This document shows positions 24,332 through 32,856 of a stretch of DNA of 64,000 nucleotides, one piece after another; within the stretch, counting starts at the first letter, position 1, and the number at the start of each line of letters is the position of its first letter. The notes beneath the pieces were generated by a model. It worked only from the letters and a program-made list of their open reading frames with translations. It was not told where the DNA came from and did no database searches. Made by a program: the position numbers and the translations under genes. Source of the stretch: Carboxylicivirga caseinilyticus (GTDB lineage Bacteria > Bacteroidota > Bacteroidia > Bacteroidales > Marinilabiliaceae); assembly GCA_025499705.1 (NCBI GenBank), contig JAFMVE010000014.1, positions 52,175 through 116,174 of the forward strand, written 5' to 3'.

Positions 24332-26980
24332 TTAGTCTTCTAACTGATAGCTGTTCATTAAAGTGAATTCTTCCTGTAATGAAAGATCATTGGAATTAGA
24401 ACCTGTCATTACCCTGAATTCACCTGCTTCAACTGCCCATTGTTTATCAACATTCCATAATCTCAAATCCTGTTTACCCAAAGTAAAGGTAAAAGTCTTT
24501 GTCTCACCGGCCTTTATCATTTGTTTATCAAATGCCTTTAATGATTTAACCGGCGTAGTTACCGACGATTTTAAATCCCGAACGTAAATCTGAACTACTT
24601 CTTTACCATCTACCTTAGAAGTGTTGGTAACATCAACACTCACATTCACTTTAAAGTCACCTGCAGACTCATCAACAGCCACTTTAAGGTTATTATATTC
24701 GTATGTTGAATAAGATAAACCGTATCCGAAAGGATACAAAGGCTGATCATCTTTATCAACATAGCGATAGATAGTTGTAGGCTTTTGATTGTAATATATG
24801 GGTAGCTGACCAACCGACTTGGCAACCGAAACCGGCATTCGTCCTGATGGGTTTGTTTTACCAAACAATACGTTGGCAATGGCATTTCCGCCTTGCTCAC
24901 CTGCAAACCAGGCTTCAACCAAAGCATTTGCATTTTCCGAAACCCAGTTGGTAGCCAATGGACGACCGTTTTGCAATACAACAATATATGGTTTGCCCGT
25001 TTTGTGTACTTCTTTAATCAATTCTTCCTGATCGGATGACAATCCTAGAGTCGCCACATCACGATTTTCATTTACTGTTTTGGTATTTTCTCCCACTGTG
25101 ATGATAGCCAGATCAGATTGACGCGCAAGCTTCACTGCACGGGCAATACCTTCGTTCTTTTTCGACCATCGTAAAGATGCTGTTGCATGCCATTGATTGT
25201 CGTAAAATTCGTATCGAATATTGTATCTAACTCCTTTTTTGAAATTGTATTTAGCTCTGGTAATAGGTGTTGTTCCTTTCCAGGCATCAATCACCAACTC
25301 ATCGTTGATGTACAAGCGCGAACCATCATCAGAGCTGGTACCAACCCAGCCGTTTACATCCACATCAGTTTTGATATATCCTTCCCAACGAGCCGAAAAG
25401 AAATCATCTTCAATACCCGGGTAAGGATTCCAGGGCCATTCGAAATCAACCAATTCATCAACACGAGTCAGTACTGGTTCTCCTTTCAATTCCATATTGT
25501 TGAAGAATGAGGCCTTCAGGCCTTTCTCACCATTTCCATGGAAAAGATACTTACTGTCAATAACTGTTCCTCGCTCAACAATAGTTGCTCCCTGTTCATA
25601 CACAAATTGTGTCTCTGGTGAAGCAGCTTTTAAACCAGCTATAAGCGAAACCCCTTCAGCATCAGCTGCGGTGTAACCACCCAGTTCAGCATAGTTGGCC
25701 AAAGGACCTAATACAGCAATCTTCTTATATTTATTGGCTTCCAATGGAAGGATTCCGTCGTTCTCCAACAACACAATTCCCTCCTCTGCAATATTTAAAG
25801 CAGTTTGAATATGATCATCACAATGGTAATATTCATCAATTCTTTCCTGTGTAATAAAAGGCTCTTCAAACAAACCGAGGCGAAACTTGGTATAAAGGAT
25901 TCCTTTAACTGCGCGATTGATGTATTTCTCATCCAATTTACCTGTTTGCACCAGATCAATTAAAGTAGCCTGATAAGTACTGTCGGTGAAATCATAGAAC
26001 TGCATATCCATACCAGCTTTTGTTGCTTTGCGGATTGCATCCTGTGGAGACTCAGCAAAGTGATGTACATTCCAAAGGAAACGCATGGCACCAAGGTCTG
26101 ATACAGTATATCCTTTAAATCCCCATTCATTGCGCAATACATCAGTTAATAACCATTCGTTTCCGATACATGGGATTCCGTCCAACTCAGAATAAGCCGA
26201 CATCACATTTAAGGCACCTGCCTCTTTGATGGCACGCTCAAACGCAGGTAGAAAATCCATTCGGGCAGTACGCTCGCCTAGCAATACTGGTGAGGCATTC
26301 GATCCAGAGATAGGTGCTGAATGAACAGCATAATGCTTGGGTCCTGCCACCATCGAAAAAGGTGATTTAGGATCAAGGCCACCCATTCCTTGAATGATCT
26401 GCACTCCAATTTCTGAAGTTAAATAAGTATCTTCTGAATATAATTCGGCTACTCTACCCCAGCGTGGCTCGCGGGCAATACCTAAAGTAGGACCTAAAGC
26501 AACATGAGCCCCATGAATACGGGCTTCGGTACCAATAACCTTACCCACTTTATTCATCAGTTCTTTATTCCATGAAGCTCCCATACCTATTGGCATTGGA
26601 AAAACAGTTGCTCCCTGAGTCAGATAGCCATGAAGCATCTCTTCCATCAACATCACCGGAATACCTAAACGAGAGTTTTCCATGGTAATACGTTGTACCG
26701 TATTATACTCTTCAGCAGTTTTAGGATAGAAATCATGAATTGATCCCAATCCCAGATCTCCAACCTGCTCTGTAACTTTTTCCTTATTAATCTCACCATC
26801 CACTTTCAGATAATCACCCCGGGTCATGTTCATCTGACGCACCTTTTCCTGCAGCGTCATCTCCTTCAAAAGAAGTTCCGCTCGTGTCTCTTCCGGTAAC
26901 GATGCATCTTTCCACCCCTCTGTCCTTCCGCAGGCCGAAACCATCAGGGCAATTAACAGTATTTGTGCAATCCTTTTCAT
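24332..26980 (-). CDS. GH3 beta-glycosidase with PA14 insert, lipoprotein
   Basis: 882 aa with lipobox VSAC near residue 17. The GH3 N-terminal barrel contains the nucleophile motif YTVSDLGAMRF (Asp near 294). The C-terminal sandwich domain is split by a PA14 domain at about 490-620 (GLKASFFNN.., WEGYIKTDVDVNGWVG, GSRLYINDELVIDAW). A fibronectin III-like domain closes the protein (..GKEVVQIYVRDLKSSVTTP..). PA14-bearing GH3 enzymes include beta-glucosidases, xylosidases and others, so the specificity is open. It acts at the cell envelope and sits between two GH29 genes of the same strand, 20 bp from the upstream one. Confidence 0.9.
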   Translation of the reverse strand: MKRIAQILLIALMVSACGRTEGWKDASLPEETRAELLLKEMTLQEKVRQMNMTRGDYLKVDGEINKEKVTEQVGDLGLGSIHDFYPKTAEEYNTVQRITMENSRLGIPVMLMEEMLHGYLTQGATVFPMPIGMGASWNKELMNKVGKVIGTEARIHGAHVALGPTLGIAREPRWGRVAELYSEDTYLTSEIGVQIIQGMGGLDPKSPFSMVAGPKHYAVHSAPISGSNASPVLLGERTARMDFLPAFERAIKEAGALNVMSAYSELDGIPCIGNEWLLTDVLRNEWGFKGYTVSDLGAMRFLWNVHHFAESPQDAIRKATKAGMDMQFYDFTDSTYQATLIDLVQTGKLDEKYINRAVKGILYTKFRLGLFEEPFITQERIDEYYHCDDHIQTALNIAEEGIVLLENDGILPLEANKYKKIAVLGPLANYAELGGYTAADAEGVSLIAGLKAASPETQFVYEQGATIVERGTVIDSKYLFHGNGEKGLKASFFNNMELKGEPVLTRVDELVDFEWPWNPYPGIEDDFFSARWEGYIKTDVDVNGWVGTSSDDGSRLYINDELVIDAWKGTTPITRAKYNFKKGVRYNIRYEFYDNQWHATASLRWSKKNEGIARAVKLARQSDLAIITVGENTKTVNENRDVATLGLSSDQEELIKEVHKTGKPYIVVLQNGRPLATNWVSENANALVEAWFAGEQGGNAIANVLFGKTNPSGRMPVSVAKSVGQLPIYYNQKPTTIYRYVDKDDQPLYPFGYGLSYSTYEYNNLKVAVDESAGDFKVNVSVDVTNTSKVDGKEVVQIYVRDLKSSVTTPVKSLKAFDKQMIKAGETKTFTFTLGKQDLRLWNVDKQWAVEAGEFRVMTGSNSNDLSLQEEFTLMNSYQLED

Positions 26981-27000
26981 ATATTTTATTTTATTATTCT

Positions 27001-29229
27001 CTAAAACAGATCAATTTCTGCTATAGCAGCCTGTTGGCTGTCACCAGCAATTTCCTTTGTTGTAATTCTTACAAATTGAGCCTCAACCGACTCTTTGAAG
27101 TAATGCGTACGGGTTGTTGGCATATTTATCAGATTACCAAACTCAAAATCATCTGCCTTAACCCATGATTTTCCGTTACTACTTATCTCTACCACACCGC
27201 GCTGGATCATTCCTTCTTTGTTTTCTTTTTGTGGAGTATAAGAAAATCCTTTCAAGATTTTTAACTCCGAAAGATCAATGGTAATAGTATGTTTATGTCC
27301 GGCATTTGTCAACCAGTATGTTTCAACATCTGCATCAATGGCAAGAACTGCTTCGTGATCTTTCAGCTGAGAACTTGTGTTTTTCACTTTCCAATCTTTT
27401 TTAATCAACCCAACATTCTGAAGTAAAACAGGACCCTGCTTTCCATTATTAAAAGCTCGGGCTTTCACTTCAGCTGATTCAATCAATACAGGTTCAGTAA
27501 ACAGCTCAGATTCCATCGTTGGCTCAGATCCATCCAACGTATATCTGATTTGCAGATTTTTATTCAAATTAGCTACAGGATCCAACCCATGTAATTTCCA
27601 GCGAAAAACATGCTTACTGGGTTCAATGGTTACTTTTCCTTCGATATCGCGTGTCAGCTGCAACTGAGGAGGCTGAACATCGCAATAATAAGCAGCTATA
27701 TTTGCTATTGCCGGATAATAACGCGAATCAAGAACAGTGAACCGGAACTTATCGGAAGTAACCTGAGGGAAACGAAGAATTCGTTTATATCCAATATTAG
27801 TTCCTTTTGCAATCTCCTTCCATTCACCTTTAATCCAGGCTTCCACTTTATGGTCAGCAACACGCTCGCCATGCGACTGAATAGCTTCCTGAATTACAAA
27901 ACGATTAATGGTTACAGGCTCCTTAGTGGTAATCTCAATACTGTTGTTTGTTTCATCAAGCAATTCAAAAGTGGAAGTATTTCCATCCAATACCTTAGTT
28001 GAACCGGCTGCTGATGCAAACAAATTAGTTCCGTAAGTATTTTTAATTCTTTCACCTGTTTCTTTCAATACTTTGACATCCTCATCAGAAAATAAACCAT
28101 CACGATTTGGAGGTATATTTAACAGGAAGATTGAGTTTCCACCCACTGAGCGCTCATACATATCAAAAACATCATCTGTACTTCGTACCATTTGTGTAAG
28201 ATCGTCACGATAAAACCATCCTTCGCGAATTGATGTATTGGTTTCGGCTGGTTGATAATGCAAATACTTTCCTTGCACCAGCTTCTCCTCACTTGCCAGA
28301 TCATGATCCATCAAATCCGGAAACATATTCATAGTTTGAGGATTATCCTGATAAGGAATCACATTCCATTCTGTATTGCGGGTATCTCCTTCCTCGTTAC
28401 CACACCAACGAATATCTTCTTTACCAAAGATAACTGCATCGGGTGCCAACTCTTTAATCATCTTTCTCCAGGCTCGGTAATTATACTTTTGACCACCTTT
28501 ATGTTTTGGGTGAGCTCCATCGAACCAAACCTCATGAATGGGTCCATACTCAGTGAGTAATTCAAAAAGCTGATTCATAAAATACTCATTGTAATCGTCC
28601 ACATTGGCGGTAAAAGTGGCTTTATTTTCAAACGGACGACCTTTTACAGGGCGAGGAATAACTCTATCGGTATATGAACTCAGGTTTCCATATAAACCAT
28701 CAAGGCTTTCAATCTGGTATAAATCGGCAGGCGAAAGATAGATACCCAGCTTTAATCCATATTTTTGACACGATGCAGATAAGTGTTTTAACACATCTCC
28801 TTTTCCATTTTCAAAAGGAGACGACATTACACCATGTTTAGTGTAACGACTTTGCCATAAGACAAAACCGTCATGATGTTTGGCAGTAAAAATAACTTTT
28901 GTCATGCCGGCTGCCTTAATGCTTTCGCACCATTGGTCAGTATTAATATTTTGAAGGTTAAAAACCATTGGATCTTCAAAGCCATTACCCCACTCTTTTT
29001 GGGTGAAAGTATTAGGACCAAAGTGTATAAAAGCAATAAACTCATCTTCTAAAGCTTTGATTTGCTCCTGAGTAGGAACAACGTGAGCTGCCTTTAAGAT
29101 AATACTATCTGGCGTATCTGTCTCTGTAACAGCAATAGTATTGGCAGTTTTCATTAATAAACCTGACGGTCCGTTACAACCGACGATTAAAGACAAAACA
29201 AACAGGCAAAAGACAATGCGTTTTTCCAT
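27001..29229 (-). CDS. GH29 fucosidase with C-terminal binding domains, lipoprotein
   Basis: 742 aa with lipoprotein signal LIVGC near residue 18. The GH29 barrel at about 40-370 shows FIAFIHFGPNTFTQKEWGNG, TAKHHDGFVLWQSRY and EVWFDGAH (nucleophile Asp near 237). The opening FGPNTFT and the layout fit the GH29-B type, which prefers branched alpha-1,3/1,4-fucose. Downstream are an F5/8C-type (CBM32-like) region, a CHB_HEX/FN3-like segment (IRYTLDGSEPTMESELF) and a second discoidin-like domain to the end. First gene of the minus-strand hydrolase series, beginning at the 775-bp divergent control region. Confidence 0.9.
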   Translation of the reverse strand: MEKRIVFCLFVLSLIVGCNGPSGLLMKTANTIAVTETDTPDSIILKAAHVVPTQEQIKALEDEFIAFIHFGPNTFTQKEWGNGFEDPMVFNLQNINTDQWCESIKAAGMTKVIFTAKHHDGFVLWQSRYTKHGVMSSPFENGKGDVLKHLSASCQKYGLKLGIYLSPADLYQIESLDGLYGNLSSYTDRVIPRPVKGRPFENKATFTANVDDYNEYFMNQLFELLTEYGPIHEVWFDGAHPKHKGGQKYNYRAWRKMIKELAPDAVIFGKEDIRWCGNEEGDTRNTEWNVIPYQDNPQTMNMFPDLMDHDLASEEKLVQGKYLHYQPAETNTSIREGWFYRDDLTQMVRSTDDVFDMYERSVGGNSIFLLNIPPNRDGLFSDEDVKVLKETGERIKNTYGTNLFASAAGSTKVLDGNTSTFELLDETNNSIEITTKEPVTINRFVIQEAIQSHGERVADHKVEAWIKGEWKEIAKGTNIGYKRILRFPQVTSDKFRFTVLDSRYYPAIANIAAYYCDVQPPQLQLTRDIEGKVTIEPSKHVFRWKLHGLDPVANLNKNLQIRYTLDGSEPTMESELFTEPVLIESAEVKARAFNNGKQGPVLLQNVGLIKKDWKVKNTSSQLKDHEAVLAIDADVETYWLTNAGHKHTITIDLSELKILKGFSYTPQKENKEGMIQRGVVEISSNGKSWVKADDFEFGNLINMPTTRTHYFKESVEAQFVRITTKEIAGDSQQAAIAEIDLF

Positions 29230-30004
29230 ACTTTATTTCTTTTTTAAGAATGGTTTTAATATGATTCAAAAATCTGTTTTAGTTTGCTTAAAAACAACAT
29301 TTCGAAACTAAATAAAAGTTAAAACAAACTTTTTATAAGTATTTTGATTGCAAATATAAGGTTTTAAAACAAAAGTAGTTCTTCTGAAATTGTCCAATTA
29401 TTCTAAAACAAGATCCTTTTATCTAGCTTACACATTCATTATCAATTTATTTAATCTTTCTTAGATATTCAATAATTGAATCTACCGGAATGAAGTGATT
29501 ATTTATTAAGCAGCAACAGAATCGCGATAAAAAGAATAATTACAACATTTATCATCCACTATTTCATTAGCTTATACAGACATTCCACTTTGAATCTTTA
29601 CTTAGCCTAAAATGATAATAAACTCATTTTAATTCATGCACATTCATGCAATTATCAACACAAATATATGCACATAATTTTATTAACTTACTATGAAATA
29701 CCGAATTAATTGCATATAAATGCGTTTTATCGCCATATTAAGAGTAGTTAATTATCAAAAACAGCATTATAACTTTAACATAAAAAGCGACACTACAAAC
29801 CAACCCCAAAATTAGTCTATCAATCTATTTATCTTTACTTTAAAACATTAAATACCAAACAAAAATTGAACTTATCATAGAATTATTCAATATCAAAAAC
29901 TTTAAAATAATGCTGATTAAAAGAAAAATTAACACCAAACATGCAAATACATGCAAATAAGAAATTAAATTTGCATTAACTAAATAGCAAAATCTGTATC
30001 AATC
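29230..30004. promoter_or_regulatory. Divergent control region between the two glycan operons
   Basis: There is no gene in 775 bp. On the plus strand TAAATTTG (29966-29973) fits the -7 consensus, 32 bases before the PNGase start. On the minus strand TATATTTG (29351-29358) fits the -7 for the GH29-CBM gene; neither has an ideal -33. Two tandem 10-bp direct repeats built on ATGCA occur, ATTCATGCA at 29632-29640 and 29642-29650, and CATGCAAATA at 29940-29949 and 29950-29959. More ATGCA-like words lie near 29669 and 29711. The second pair lies immediately upstream of the plus-strand -7 motif, where a repressor would act. The DeoR protein encoded two genes in is a candidate. Confidence 0.55.
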
Positions 30005-31225
30005 ATGTTGAAATATATCTTCACCTTTTCACTGATCATTACTCTGGCATCTTGTACAAGCAAACAAGAATCAATTGGAGATAAAGAGATAGAAATTTTT
30101 CAGAATCAAGCCATCAACTTTAATCCGGAAGAGAACACAACCAATCTGAGTGATGATATTATCAAAATAGACAACGGCAGAATCATTCTCAAAAAAGTAT
30201 CCTTACCAAAGTATTCAAAACATGTGAACATCAGCATTGAAGCCGAAATTGTTTCAGCTGGTGATCCATGGGATAAAACAGGATCATTATTTATCATTCC
30301 ATCATCAAGCAACATAAACTTTTTAACGGAACACGATGCTTTTGTTGATATTTATAAAGACACAAAAGACGAAGACTTGTTTGCAGGCATAATTCCAACA
30401 GGTAAATATTCGCCTGCAATTGAGCTCCTACGTTTTATGACTCCTTTTGGCGTTGGTCATTTCTCTCACGATGACCAAATTCTGAAACGCAAACCTGTTT
30501 ACATTCCTCACTGGGAAGAAAAAGTAACCTGGATACAAGACATCACTCAGCTTTGCAGCGAACTGGAAAATGAAGTATGGATAGGGGCCTTTGTTGATGT
30601 TTGGACAAAACAAGGATATGCCATTTCTGCCAAATTAAAATACCAGGAGTCAAAGGCTGAAGTTTATAAAAAGGAAGAAACAAAGGTGATTCCATTAGCC
30701 AATACAATGCGCTACATTAGTCCTCAGCGATTATTCGATGGATTCAGCCGAAACGACATCACCTATGATTTTGAAGTAACAGACGATTTTTCAACAGCAC
30801 AGTTGTACTATATCACAACCGGGCATGGTGGGCATAGCGAGGGTGATGAATTTGTTAAGAAAGAAAATATTGTATCTGTAAACGGAACGGTCCTTTATAA
30901 AGATATCCCCTGGAGAGACGATTGCGCATCATATCGTCGATTCAATCCTCACTCTGGCGTTTGGACCATGAAAAGAACGGCTCGCGTTGGCAACCTTAGA
31001 ACAGGCGATACCAAAGAATCAGAAATTGAAGAATTCATAGCTTCATCTGATTTATCCAGATCGAACTGGTGCCCGGGCTCCCAGATTGAACCAATGGTTT
31101 TTAATGTAACGAACCTGAAAAAAGGAAGAAACAGCATAACAATCAGCATACCAGAAGCTCAACCTGAAACCATCAATGAGTTGAATCACTGGAATGTTTC
31201 AGCCTACATTGTTTTAACCCGATAA
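30005..31225 (+). CDS. PNGase F-like peptide:N-glycanase lipoprotein
   Basis: 406 aa with lipobox LASC near residue 17. The C-terminal half matches the N-glycanase C domain of PNGase F: YYITTGHGGHSEGDEFVKK (about 266-284), VPWR-like IPWRDDCASYRRFNP, SRSNWCPGSQIEP (near 354) and NHWNVSAYIV. The N-terminal half has the paired-domain strand pattern (..ELLRFMTPFGVGHF.. and ..WIGAFVDVWTKQGYAISAKL..). Such enzymes hydrolyse the amide bond between the innermost GlcNAc and asparagine, releasing whole N-glycans. The gene opens a run of alpha- and beta-mannosidases, which supports this. Exact preference (core fucose tolerance) is unknown. Confidence 0.88.
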   Translation: MLKYIFTFSLIITLASCTSKQESIGDKEIEIFQNQAINFNPEENTTNLSDDIIKIDNGRIILKKVSLPKYSKHVNISIEAEIVSAGDPWDKTGSLFIIPSSSNINFLTEHDAFVDIYKDTKDEDLFAGIIPTGKYSPAIELLRFMTPFGVGHFSHDDQILKRKPVYIPHWEEKVTWIQDITQLCSELENEVWIGAFVDVWTKQGYAISAKLKYQESKAEVYKKEETKVIPLANTMRYISPQRLFDGFSRNDITYDFEVTDDFSTAQLYYITTGHGGHSEGDEFVKKENIVSVNGTVLYKDIPWRDDCASYRRFNPHSGVWTMKRTARVGNLRTGDTKESEIEEFIASSDLSRSNWCPGSQIEPMVFNVTNLKKGRNSITISIPEAQPETINELNHWNVSAYIVLTR

Positions 31226-31249
31226 TCTTGCTAAAATAATGAATCAACC

Positions 31250-32011
31250 ATGTTAAAAGAAGAAAGACAAAATATCATCTTAGAAAAAATCAAACAATCA
31301 TCTAAGGTATTATCATCAGAGCTAAGCATTGATTTAAATGTTTCGGAAGACACCATTCGGCGCGATTTAAAAGAACTGTCGCAACAAGGTTTGATTCGTA
31401 AGGTGCATGGTGGAGCCATCTTAACCGATTCATCATCGTACATACCCATGAAATACGATGACAGAAAAACATTTGCAGCTGAAGAAAAACAATTGATTGC
31501 TCAAAAGGCAGTTTCATTGCTCAAAGATGATATGCTGATATTTATTGACGGAGGAACCACCAATCTGGAAATAGCAAAACAGCTACCTTCTGATATTAAA
31601 CTATCGGTCATGACCAATTGTCTGCCAGTTGCATCGGAATTATTATCAAAAAGTAATGTTCATACTTACTTCTTAGGTGGAGAATTTTTGTCTGATGTAC
31701 CCATTACAGTGGGCACAGATACTCTAAACCTGCTAAACGAAGTAAATGCCGACATATTTTTTATTGGAACACGAAGCCTTAGTATCGACAGAGGTCTTAC
31801 TGATATTGACAGGTCGGAAGTATTGGTCAAACGTAAAATGTCTGAACGAAGTGCTAAAACAGTTTCAGTTGCACTGAGCGAAAAACTTGATTCGGTTCAG
31901 AATTTCAACATCATACCCATTGAAAAACTGGATATTTTAATAACAGAGCTCAATCCGGACAATCCAATATTAAAACCTTATATAAAACTTGGTTCTTTAC
32001 AAGTAATATAA
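31250..32011 (+). CDS. DeoR-family transcriptional regulator
   Basis: 253 aa. N-terminal DeoR helix-turn-helix (VLSSELSIDLNVSEDTIRRD, then LKELSQQGLIRKVHGGAIL) at about 1-55, followed by a sugar-phosphate sensor domain with DGGTTNLEIAKQLP and ADIFFIGTRSL. Members usually repress sugar catabolic operons and release DNA on binding a phosphorylated sugar. It sits second in the N-glycan run, 24 bp after the PNGase gene, so it probably regulates the operon it belongs to. The ligand may be a mannose- or hexosamine-derived phosphate, which is an inference. Confidence 0.92.
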   Translation: MLKEERQNIILEKIKQSSKVLSSELSIDLNVSEDTIRRDLKELSQQGLIRKVHGGAILTDSSSYIPMKYDDRKTFAAEEKQLIAQKAVSLLKDDMLIFIDGGTTNLEIAKQLPSDIKLSVMTNCLPVASELLSKSNVHTYFLGGEFLSDVPITVGTDTLNLLNEVNADIFFIGTRSLSIDRGLTDIDRSEVLVKRKMSERSAKTVSVALSEKLDSVQNFNIIPIEKLDILITELNPDNPILKPYIKLGSLQVI

Positions 32012-32072
32012 ACCAAAAAAATAGTAGGCAACTACTAATCTCAGATAAAATTGAAAGTAGTAAACAGAAGCA

Positions 32073-32825
32073 ATGTATAAATTAGAAGTTAGCACTTACA
32101 GTATTGAAGGTGTAAAAGAAGCATTAAAATTGGGAGTTGACAGACTGGAGCTATGTGCCAACATTAAAGAAGGCGGAACTACTCCCAGCTTTGGCTTTAT
32201 AAAGGCAGCCTTGAACACAGGCCACTCCAATGTATTTATTATAGTTAGGCCACGTGGAGGTGATTTTCTTTATTCGAATGATGAATTTGATATCATAAAA
32301 AAAGACATCATCGAAGCGAAAAAAATGGGCGTTCACGGTGTTGTGTGCGGCATTTTAAATGCAGATGGATCAATCGACAAATGCAGAACAAGACAACTGG
32401 TAGAATTAGCAGAACCTATGAAATTCACCTTTCATCGCGCTTTTGACATGTCGTGTGACTATAAAAAATCATTAGCAGATTTAATTGACTTAAAAGTAGA
32501 TACCGTATTAACTTCGGGAACAAAAGAAACTGCTTTAGAAGGAAAAGAAATCATTAAAGAACTGGTTGAAATAGCTGCAGGTAAAATAAATATTTTGGTT
32601 GGAAGCGGTGTTAATGCCAGTAATATTGAAGAATTGCAAGTTGCAACAGGCGCCAATGAATTTCACATGTCGGCAGTTAAAATGATTCAGTCGGAAATGA
32701 CTTTTACCAACAACAATTTAAATATGGGTAACATCGAATCAGAAGAATACCTTAAACAGACCGTTGACGAAGAAAAGATTGAAGCCGCAATGAAAGTTAT
32801 TAAAAAACTGAACAACACATTATAA
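32073..32825 (+). CDS. cutC: CutC family protein
   Basis: 250 aa, a small TIM barrel with no signal peptide. CutC motifs: LEVSTYSIEGVKEALKLGVD then RLELCANIKEGGTTPSFG, IIVRPRGGDFLYS, FHRAFDMS and NILVGSGVNASNI. The family is named for copper homeostasis, but the evidence for that role is thin. Placement between a sugar regulator and a beta-mannosidase in an N-glycan operon suggests a sugar-related role here. No metal-handling gene is adjacent. Family call firm; function open. Confidence 0.92.
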   Translation: MYKLEVSTYSIEGVKEALKLGVDRLELCANIKEGGTTPSFGFIKAALNTGHSNVFIIVRPRGGDFLYSNDEFDIIKKDIIEAKKMGVHGVVCGILNADGSIDKCRTRQLVELAEPMKFTFHRAFDMSCDYKKSLADLIDLKVDTVLTSGTKETALEGKEIIKELVEIAAGKINILVGSGVNASNIEELQVATGANEFHMSAVKMIQSEMTFTNNNLNMGNIESEEYLKQTVDEEKIEAAMKVIKKLNNTL

Positions 32826-32856
32826 ATCTTACTAAACATCGATAAAACTCAGTCCT

